NCBI RefSeq assembly: GCF_000388065.1
Contig: NW_009242977.1
Span: 617,332-647,219, forward strand
Source of the DNA: Fonticula alba
Taxonomy: Eukaryota; Opisthokonta; Rotosphaerida; Fonticulaceae
Direction of reading: 5' to 3'
Length of the DNA: 29,888 nucleotides
Made by a program: the position numbers and the translations under genes. Shown here piece after piece: positions 21,158-29,888 of the stretch (positions are counted from its first letter, which is position 1; every line of letters starts with the position of its first letter). Below the pieces are notes generated by a model. That model saw only the letters and a program-made list of their open reading frames with translations, made no database searches and was not told the DNA's origin.

Positions 21158-24100
21158 TTAGTTGCCGCGGTCCGGGAGCTGCTGCATGTCAGCCCCCTCG
21201 TCGTCGCCGGCATCGCGCATCTCCTCGTCCTCATCTTCCTCCTCGCCCTGCGCCACCACCAGGTCAATCGACCCCTGGCCATCGCAGCCCAGGTACGAGT
21301 CGCTGATGAGGTAGATGTTGTAGGTGTGCTTCCCGGCGGTCGGGGGGACAAAGCTCAAGGACAGGTCAAGCGACTTCTGGAGAGTCACACGCTGCGCGCG
21401 CGCGGGGGGGCAGGGCGGGAGGAGGGAGAGAGGGCGAAACAAAAGAAAGAAGAAAGGGAAGAAGAAAGGGAAGAAGAAAGAGAAAGAGAATGGTTAGAAG
21501 AGACATGGCTCGCGGGAACAGCAGCAGAGACAGAAAGAGCCCCGCATCTCGCACACGCGCGCACCTTAATCTCAAACAGCGTGTTCGAAGCCAGATCGCC
21601 GATAACCACCCACCAGGACTCGTCCTTCGGGTGGGGATAGTACGGGGCAATGACATCGCCCACCTCCTCCGGCTCCTCGTCCTCGGCCAGCTCCTCGTCC
21701 GGGTCGCGCACAAGCTGGATGCTGACCTCCACCTCGTCGCTGGTGGTGATCTCCTCGGCCGGCGTGGCCACCTCGTAGGAGATGTCCACATCCGGGTACC
21801 GGTTGCAGTAGGCAGCCACCTCCTCCAGCTGGCGGTTGGTCAGACCGGCCAGCAGCTGATCCCGGTCCTCGTCCTCCAGGCCCTGGATGTCGTGCACGGT
21901 GGCCACCCCGAGGGACTGGGCCTTGGCCAGCAGATCCGGCCCAAAGTGCGGGACCTGGCGCAGCATCGGCTCCGTGTCCCACTGGGCCTGGACCAGCATC
22001 TGGGAGATGTCCATGGCCGCCAGGGCCGGCGTCAGCCAGCTATTGGAGGAAATGACATCGATGCAGGCCCGGAGCAGGACCAGCGCCCGGCCAACGACCA
22101 GCTTCCGGTCGGCCTCCAGGTCGGCCGGCAGGGCGAACCGCGAGAAATGCGCCTGCAGCAGCAGGAAGGCCTTGGTATGCGGGTCGTTGAAGGCCCGGTC
22201 GGCCGGCAGCTTGAGCTTCACGCGATCATGCAGGCGCTCCAGCAACAGATCCTCCCGATGGCGCATCGGCAGGTCGGAGAACTCGCTGGCCGCCGACAGG
22301 ATGCTGAGCAGGCCACGCTGGCGGATGCGCGCCGTGAGCGACCGCGCAAAGTACTATGTGTGCCGCACAGGGGGGTGTCAGTATACCATGCGGAGCAATG
22401 TGCCACGGGTGGGTGAATGGAGTGGGGGCGGAGAGGACAGAGAGGACAGAGAGAGCAGAGAGAGCAGAGAGAATAGAGAGAATAGAGAGAATAGAGAGAG
22501 AGAGAGAGAGGACAGAGAGATGGGCAGGAGCAAACCCAAGAGACAACCGTACCTCGATCGTGGTGTACTGGATGTTGTAGAAGGCCGCAATGCGGCCCAA
22601 ATTCAGCGGAGCAACCGAGTCCTCCTCAATCTCAATGCACTTGGACTCGCTCAGGTCCACCAGGGTATCCTCCGCCAGCTTGGACAGGTACTCGTTGATA
22701 TGGTCACTGTCCACCCCCTCCAGACTGTAGTAGTTGGGGTTGCGCGTCAGGCGCTGGAAGAAGTACGTCCAGGTGAAGTAGTCCAGCGCATCCTGGAAGC
22801 AGCCAATCACATCGGCACACACTTCGGCATTGATGTGGTCGTGCAGCCGGTGCGGCAGGTGGCTCTCCACCGGCAGCGCCTCGAAGAGGAACTTCTTCAG
22901 GTAGTCCCGCGAGGCGGCCGGGCACAAGACCAGCGCATAGGCCGCATCGTCCTCCAGCGGCCGACAGGCCCGGCCCAGCATCTGATGAATGTCCGCCAGG
23001 GGATACGTCACATACCGATGCTCCCGACCATCGAAGGCCTGGGTCCCGTGGAGAACCACCAACGAGGAGACCATCCCCCGGGGCATGCCCCAGCAGGTGG
23101 CCGCCGTGGCCACCACCACCTGGATGGCCCCGGCCGCGAAGAGGGTCTCCACGGTCCGACGCTCCAGCGACGACATGGCCTCATGGTAGTAGGCAATGCC
23201 ACAGGGCAGCAACTCCTGCAGAGTGGCATCCCCAGCGAAGACCGGCAGGAAGCGCTCGATCTCGGCCGGCGGCACATGCAGGAAGGCGGTTCGATCGCCG
23301 GCCGCCTCGGCCAGGCCCTGCAACTCCAGGGCCGTCAGCCGGGCCTGGCGCCGGGAGGCCGTGAAGACGATGGCCGGCTTGCCGCCCTGCGCGGCGATGG
23401 CCCGGAAGGTGGGCTTCGCCATGGCCAACATCAGCGACTGGTGATGGCTGATGCCGAACCCCTGGATGCTGATCTCCAGCGGCACCGGCCGCACGCTCGG
23501 GTGGAAGTTGAACACGGCAAAGGGCTTCACATGCAGCCAGGCCGCCACATCGCGCGCATTGGCCAAAGGATAGGACAAGCCCACCAGGCGCACCGGGTGC
23601 TCGGTACGCGACCGGATCAAATTCAACCGCGACAGGACCACCTCAATGGTGGGCCCCAGGGAATCGCTGCCCAGCAGGTGCAGCTCATCGGCGATGAAGA
23701 GATCCACCGACTGGACATTGCGCCGGCGCATCCACCGGCGGGACAGGACATCCCAATGGCTCGGCACCGTCAGCACGATGTCCCCCACTTCCAGGAGCTT
23801 CAAATCGGCCGACGACTCGCCGGTCAGCACGACCACATGCTTGTTGAGCTCGGCAAACTTGCCGCGCCACTCGGTGGCCAGCTCCTCCAGCGCCTCGGCC
23901 CGGGGGGTCATGTAGACCACGCGGCTCCGAGCGCCGGGGGCCTGCTGCTGCCAAAGTCGCAGCATGGCCAGCTCCGCACACAGGGTCTTCCCGGACCCGG
24001 TGCGCGCACACACCAGGGCATTCTCATTGGAATTGAAGAGCACCGGGAAGCACTGGGTCTGCACCGGATTGAAGTACTTGATGGCACCCTGGTAGATGCG

Positions 24101-27100
24101 CACAAACTCCGGCCGGCCGAGGGCCGACACCAGCTGCGGCTGCAAGTCATGCAGCTCCGTGTGCGGGGGGAACTGCTCCGGCAGGATCATGTTCTTCAGG
24201 GACACCGGACGCGTGGTCGGGGCCGTGAGCCAACGCTCGGAGATGATCTTGACAAAGTAATTCGGCGCCAAGGGCTCGAACACCGGCACCGTGAAGTCCA
24301 TATAGTGGTCCTCCTGGCTGTAGCGGGCCTTCAGCACGAAGGTGTCATGATAGAGGATGGTCTCCTGGTCGACATCCTGCACCAGGACCAGGAAGGTTTC
24401 GGCCGCGCCATGGACACGCTCCGTGAACTCGAAGTCCGGGGTGATGGTCAGCGACATGCGCAGCAGCGACCGCGACAGCGGCAGGACATCGATGGCCAGC
24501 AGCAACTTCGGCACTTGGTGGATGGCCTGGTACAGGGTCTTGCCGAGGTACGACTGCCGGACCAGCTCTCCCAGCTCGATGTAGCTCAAATCCGCCAGCC
24601 GGTCAAAGGACAGCCCCTTGGTTTCGAGGCTGGCCACCGTGGCCGCCGGCAGGTGGGGGAATTGCCGCAGCGGGGACATCGACAGCCAGCACCGCTTGTC
24701 CACGATCTTGCAGAAGTCCAGCGTCTTCTCGGTCATGGAGGCCCACCGGCGCTCGAGGCAAATCTCGTGCATGGCTCGGGCCAGACGCCCGGCCGACTGC
24801 GTGATGTACACCATGTCCGACAGCAGGGCAAAGCCATCCAGCCGCAGGCGCGAAATGTACGACTGCAGCAGGACATTCACCTTGGCCGAGGGCTCGTCCA
24901 CCGACTCGCGCACCGGGATCGGCACATTCTCCAGGAGCTTCTGCAATTCGAGCTTCTCCTCCGACCGGACGGAAATGTACTTGAACTCCTCGGCCAGGGA
25001 AAACACCCGGAGCAGCTCGATCTCGGTCATGGTCGGGCGCAGGTGATTGCTGAAGGCCACCATCGTCCCGTGGGTGATGTAGTAATGCGAGGCAATGCGG
25101 CCCAGCTCGGTGGCCTGCAGGCGCCCGGACTGGCGATCATACCGGACCAGCTGGTGCCGGTCCAGGGCACTGGCCGCCGCGTGGATCAGGTCGGTCCGGC
25201 GCTGCAGCAGGGTCGGATCGCGGGCCAACTCCTCGGCCGGGACTTGGTATGTGCCCGGCGAATGGAGCATGCGCACATGCAGGTACGTGTACTCCAGCCA
25301 CCGGACGGCATCCGCCCGGTTGGTCACGGTCCCCAGGACAATCTCGGCATTCAGGTTGTCCGTCAGGCGGGAAATGAACTGCGACTCGATGGGCAGCTGC
25401 TGATTCAGCAGCGACAGATAATACTGCAGCTCATTGTGCGTGGTGATGAGGATGCCCTCGCCGAAGGTGTCATACTGCGGCCGGCCGGCACGACCGACCA
25501 TCTGCATGACATCCTGCGGGGAGAGTTCCACCCAGGCTCCCTTCTCCGGGTTGTACACCTGGGTGCCCTTGATGATGACCGCGTGCGCCGGCAGGTTAAC
25601 ACCCCAGGCCAGGGTGGCCGTGGAAACCAACACCCGGATGTGGCCCCCGGCAAAGAGATCCTCCACCAGGGTCCGGTCCTCGCGCGTCAGACCGGCATGA
25701 TGGATGCCAAAACCCAAGGGCAGGAGGGCCTGCAGGTCCGGGCTGGTGGCATTGCGCGCCTCGGTGCGCAGGATCTCCCGCGAGCCGGCATCCTCGGCCA
25801 CAAAGTGCCCGAGGGTCTCCCGCTCGAGGGCCAGGTCGGCCACCATCTTGGCGGTCTTGGCCGTGTCATTACGCGAGTGGACAAAGACAATGACCTGCTG
25901 CTGCTTCCGGCAGAAGTCCAATGTCTTCTCGTAGGTGATGTCATTGGACACCTGGAAGCGCCGGAGGGCCCGCTTCTCCGTGATGCCGATGAAGCTCATC
26001 TGCAGGGGACACGGCCGGAAGGACGAATCGAAGTAGTACAGCCCACGGGCCGGGTCCACGCGCATGAAGGCCGCCACGTCGCGGTAATTCGGCAGCGTGG
26101 CCGACAGGGCCACCAGGCGCACCGGCTCGCGGGTTTGCTCGATATGGCGAATGGTACGCGAAATGACCGACTCCAGCACCGGGCCACGATCATCATGCAG
26201 CAGGTGCACCTCATCGATGATGATCAGGCTCACCAGGTTGGTGTATGACCGGTCGTTGGCCTTGCGAGTGATGATGTCCCACTTTTCCGGCGTGGTGACG
26301 ATGATTTGGGTCTCGGCAATTTGGGCCTTGGTCAGCTGCGCGTCACCGGTCAACTCGGCCACATTGACCCCGAGGTAGGCCAAGCGCGAGCGGAAGTTCC
26401 CGACCATCTCCTGCACCAGGGCCTTCATCGGGGCGATGTAGACAATCTTGAAGTCCCCCAGACGCAGGGACCCATCGGCCTCGCGGAAGTGGCTGATGGC
26501 CCGCAGGGCAGTCAGCATGGCCACATTGGTCTTACCGGCACCGGTCGGCGCACAGATCAACATATTCTCGTCACTCTGGAAGGCACAGGGGAAGACCCGG
26601 CTCTGCACGCGATTCAGGCTGGTGGCCGAGGGGAAGGCATCCTTGGCCCAGGCTGGCAGGCTGCTGATCGGCACCAGCTCCTCGCCGGCGGCCAGGGGGG
26701 CCGGCTGGCTGTACGGCACCAGGACCTCCTCGTAGCCACGATGCGGCGTCCGGGTGGTCCCCTCCGGCAGGGTGACCTTGGTGTTGGACATCAAATGCCC
26801 GCCCTGGGTGAAGGCCAGCGACTCCAGGTCGATGTTGCTCCGGGGGATGACCGTCAGTGGGCGGCCATCCGGGCCGGTGAACTGCGAGTCCGGCCCGGCG
26901 TCGGCCGCCTGGGAGCCGCCGGCCGCCGGCCGCGGAGCTCCGCCAGAGCCGCCGGCCGCCGGGGCGTCGCTGGCCCGCAGGCTCGGGTCCAGGAGCTGGG
27001 CCAGGATCGGCTGCAGCGAGGGGTCCTGGCGCATGCGTGCCTCCAGGGCCTGGCGATCGGCCGGGTTTTGGGCCTGGTGGAAGCGCGTGCAATACAGGAC

Positions 27101-28566
27101 GACATTGCGGTTGCGCGTCAGCAGCCGAATCAGCGGGAAGACCTTCTCATTGGGGCCGAAGAAGTCCACCAGGCCGGACTCGCTGTCACGCAGGGAGGTG
27201 GCCTCCTCCAGGATGTCCAGAATCTCGTTGGCGCTGTTGAAGCGGGTCTGCTCATCCGGGAAGAAGGGCTGCAATTGGGCCTGCAGCCACTGGGCACCGA
27301 CCTGATGAGGCTGCAGCCGGGCCTGGCTGGAGCCGGCGCCGGCGCCGGCCGGGGCCGCCATCACCGAGGCGGTCCCGGCGCCGGGGCCGCCTTCACCGCT
27401 GGGGATCAAATCCGACGCGCGGATTTGCTGGTCCATGGCCAGCTCGTCGCCCTCGTCCTGGTCGAGGTGGTCATCATCCAGCGCCTCGTAGGAGAGGGCG
27501 CTCTGGCCGGAGGCGGCCTCGGCATTGGCGGCCGCCTCGTCGTCATCGGCGTCAAAGAGCACCGACACTCCGACGTCGGCCGTGGTGGCGGACACCACAT
27601 TCCCGGTGTCGGACCCGAAGTCGGTGATGGCGCGGCCGAGGTTCAGCAGCTGGGAGAACCGATCGGTGGAGAGGGTGGCCCCGGTCCCGAGCAGGGCCTC
27701 CACTTGGGTCTTGCGGTCGTGGTCGCGCAGCTTGTCGTCCTTCAGGATGGACAGGATCTCGTCGGTGGCCCCGCGAACAATGTCCTGCGGCATGCCATCC
27801 AGGAACTGCTGCACGAAGGTGAGCATATGCTCGAAGGCCTCGCGCGTCTGCGTCGTCCGCGGAACGTAGGCACCACTCTGTGCATGTGGTGGGAGGGGGG
27901 GGGGGACACATGGTCAGGGGGGGAAGGGGGGGGGCCGAGGCCGAGAGCGCAGGGTGTGGGGAGCATGGGGGACAGGGAATCCCGGGGGAAGAGGGGGGGG
28001 GGGACGCACCTCGAGCTCGTTGAAGGTGTCCAGGAAGGAGACATTGCCCGAGCGCTTGGCTCGCTTCTGGCGATGCTCCTGCTCCTCCTTATGCAGTCTA
28101 TTGCAGGAAGAGGGGGAGAGGAAAGGGCAGGTCGAGGCAGGGGAGGGGGGAGAGCAGAGAGTCAGCGACATGTGAGTGGGGGCGACATGGGCCAGGGATG
28201 GGAGCACAACATACCGGCGCTTCTCGGAGATCACCTTCTCGTCGAAGGTGTCCCGGGCAATGCGAGTGCCAAAGGAGTCCTTGGTGATACGACCGGCCAG
28301 GGACTCCGGCGTGCCCTTGGGCTCGTCGACAAAGTGGGTCCTGCGGGGCGACAGTTGGTGGGGGGGGGTTAGACTCGGCCGGGGAGAGGCAGAGAGGGCC
28401 GGGCGGGCACGAGTAACCAGCGAGCAACCAGCTAGGGGAAGGAAGAGGAACGAAGCAGAGGGAGGAGGGGGGAGACTGGGAGCCGTGCGCACCGCTTGGT
28501 CTCGATGACATTGCTCGACACCTGATGGTAGTCATACTGCTTCTGACGGGCAATATTCTCAGCCAT
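21158..28566 (-). CDS. BRR2: U5 snRNP helicase Brr2 (SNRNP200), six exons, 2211 aa
   Basis: Ski2-like RNA helicase of the U5 snRNP that unwinds U4/U6 to activate the spliceosome. Exons (minus): 28566-28493, 28340-28215, 28097-28010, 27877-22553, 22353-21565 and 21391-21158, all GT-AG with agreeing phases. The start MAENIARQKQYDYHQ aligns with the family N-terminus and has strong context (CCACCATGG). Then an N-terminal plug region, a PWI-like domain (about 285-365) and two helicase/Sec63 cassettes. Cassette 1 is canonical: APTGAGKTN (Lys545), DEVHLLHDD (Asp651), SATLPN, STATLAWGVNLPAH, QMVGRAGRPQYD. Cassette 2 is divergent, as in the family: ARTGSGKT (Lys1393), ADELHLLG, LSYPLANARD, QMLGRACRP. 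The C-terminal Sec63 unit ends WWVVIGDLASNTLFEIK, YLISDSYLGCD and an acidic tail. Length is close to human (2136) and yeast (2163). Residues about 200-285 and 395-430 are Ala/Gly/acidic low-complexity inserts. The 5325-base exon 4 carries most of the protein. Confidence 0.97.
22425..22520 (-). repeat. Purine/pyrimidine minisatellite in BRR2 intron 4
   Basis: On the plus strand, degenerate GAGGACAGA, GAGAGCAGA and GAGAATAGA units followed by a GA run; on the transcribed strand a long CT-rich tract in the first half of intron 4 (22552-22354). It sits well upstream of the branch site (TACTGAC), so it is not the polypyrimidine tract of the acceptor. Each 9-base unit is present two or three times, suggesting stepwise duplication. 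Confidence 0.8.
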
Positions 28567-29545
28567 GGTGGACGACGGGGGACCTCACGCGGGCTGCAGG
28601 GGCCAGCGGGTGGTTGAAGATGAAAGACGGGGGGGAGGGGGGGGGGGAGGAGGGCCGAGTGGGCGCGAAAGCCACGGGGCAACCTGCCGAAATGCGGCCG
28701 GGGTGGAGGGGGCGGGGAAGAGAGGGGGAGGGGGCGGGGAAGGGGGATCGAGGCAAAGAAAGGAGGGAGGAAGGTCGGGGGGGGGGGAGGAGGAGGAGGA
28801 GAGGGGCCTTTCCTGCGAGTTGATCTGGCAGCTTCACCAACGGGCAGAGGTGCAAGGGTGCCTCTTCGATTGGACAGGGGGTGGGGGGGGGGGAGGGCGC
28901 GCGGATAGAGGCTAGCACCAACGCGCGTGGGCGACGGAGGAAGCGGAAAGCAAAGAGGCATGCTGCACAGGGCACAGGCCCCCCACTCTGGGGGGAATAA
29001 TGCGCGCGCGCGCGCGGCCGGCGCCCGGCGAATGACCGGGAAAAAGCGCCCGCCTCTGGCGCAATGCCCGCGCGCGCGCGCGCGCGTTTGCGGGGGCCTG
29101 TCTCCGTGTCTCTCTCTGTCTCTTTCGGCCCAGCTCCTTTGCGGGCATGCGTGCGTGGGTATGCGTGGGGGCGCGGGCCAGGCGGCCCAGCGGGGGGAGG
29201 GCGTTCTCCCGGCCCCGCGCGCGTGCGCGCGCGCCCGTGCGGCGAAAACAGGAGGACACTCTGGCGGGGCTCAACGGACGCAGGCAGTGGGTTGGCAGTG
29301 CGCCGGCAGCTCCCGCCGGATATGGGCGTGGGCGCCGGCCGGCGGGAGGTCCAGCCCAGGGACCGTTGCTTGCTTGCTTGCCTGCTTGCGGCGGCGCGCG
29401 GCCTTCGCGGGCGCCATCACCGGCATGATTGGATCACGCAGGTCGCGGCGGTGTTTAGGTTCAGTGGTGAATGGTGTTTTGTGGGGGTGTGACTCGCTGA
29501 TCGTCCTGAACGCCGTGGGCTCCCAACCGGCCAAGTATCCCTCCC

Positions 29546-29554
29546 TTTTTTATA
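29546..29554 (-). promoter_or_regulatory. Candidate TATA box for BRR2
   Basis: Minus strand reads GTATAAAAAAGGG, close to the classical TATA consensus, inside a lower-GC island about 980 bases upstream of the BRR2 start codon. The sequence between is pyrimidine-rich near the gene. The distance would require a long leader or a 5' UTR intron, so the link to BRR2 is inferred from orientation only. Confidence 0.4.
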
Positions 29555-29862
29555 CGGGCCCATATTTGCGGAGGGGTGTTTCTGAGCCCTCCAGGCCTTT
29601 CGGTTGTCAGTTTCTTGTTGTCCCCCCCGGCGGGGCTCGTCCGCCCGGCTCTTCTCCTCCCGGAGCGCGCGCACCAGGCGGCAGCGGGGCGGGGGCCGGC
29701 GGGGGGGGGGGGGGCATCTGGCCCTAAACCGGGCTTTTCTTTATGCCTGCCAGGCCGGCAGGGTGGCAGCCGATCTTTCTTCCTCCCTCTCCTGCCGGGT
29801 GCCTGCTGCTGTTCGACGCGGGTGTGTGAAAATACCTTGCCTGTTGCGAACGCACCGCGGCC

Positions 29863-29888
29863 GGGGGGGGGGGGGGGGGGGGGGGGGG
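29863..29888. repeat. Terminal poly-G run
   Basis: 26 G residues run to the last base of the window, mirroring the poly-G that opens it. Probably where the contig or read coverage ended. A telomere is unlikely because there is no T/A-containing repeat unit. Confidence 0.85.

Larger units (their letters stand above)
28567..29888. other. BRR2 upstream region
   Basis: About 1.3 kb with no gene recognised. Next to the BRR2 ATG lies a G-rich stretch (pyrimidine-rich on the BRR2 sense strand) to about 28900, a leader like that of RAS. Then follow CG alternating tracts (about 29001-29015, 29068-29088), a short GCTT repeat (about 29368-29384), and a lower-GC island (about 29410-29610) with a TATA box on the minus strand. 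It ends in poly-G (29863-29888). Confidence 0.55.

Noticed and set aside
21887-26248. 1453-codon plus-strand open frame
   Set aside because: It lies opposite BRR2 exons 4 and 5 and also crosses intron 4. It has no domain I recognise and is rich in Arg, Gly, Gln and His. It is a composition shadow of BRR2 codons with C/G third positions.
29863-29888. Terminal poly-G as a telomere
   Set aside because: No repeated unit with T or A; the same kind of run occurs at many internal positions.

Overview
This is nuclear DNA of a high-GC eukaryote. Five protein-coding genes can be read with confidence in their existence. Together they hold 16 spliceosomal introns, each resolved to the base by matching GT and AG ends, an open reading frame and, for four genes, protein homology. 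A Ras with a CAAX tail, a mitochondrial-type ATP synthase beta subunit with a presequence, an SLC25 carrier of the SLC25A34/35-OAC1 type and a Brr2/SNRNP200 helicase point to an opisthokont or close relative. The G/C bias and the many poly-G/poly-C runs would suit a GC-rich unicell such as the nucleariid Fonticula alba, but that is a guess. Poly-G at both window ends and a 219-base N gap flanked by G-rich sequence suggest a contig broken at homopolymers.

Layout. 1-1900: no gene seen. 1901-3626 (+): TATA-like site, pyrimidine-rich leader and a four-exon RAS gene. 3627-5022: convergent intergenic DNA with GT and CCA/CCG repeats. 5023-6364 (-): four-exon gene for an unrecognised protein with an acidic C-terminal tail. 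6365-8846: divergent intergenic DNA with a G/AG/G mirror repeat, 12-bp tandem repeats, a palindrome and two AT-rich promoter candidates. 8847-11162 (+): four-exon ATP synthase beta gene. 11163-13873: convergent intergenic DNA. 13874-15691 (-): three-exon mitochondrial carrier gene. 15692-21157: gene-poor DNA with the N gap, a strong hairpin and an 8-bp minisatellite. 21158-28566 (-): six-exon BRR2 gene. 28567-29888: BRR2 upstream region with a TATA box on the minus strand.

The genes are unrelated housekeeping genes: signalling (RAS), respiration (ATP synthase beta, carrier), pre-mRNA splicing (BRR2) and one unknown. I see no operon-like logic, mobile element, CRISPR, tRNA or rRNA gene, and no clear novel multi-gene system. 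The best leads are the intron donor consensus (GTRYG, never A at +4 in 16 introns), the isolated TATA-like islands 0.5-1 kb upstream of four start codons, the H-DNA-prone mirror repeat, and the unknown gene whose third intron is in frame and stop-free.
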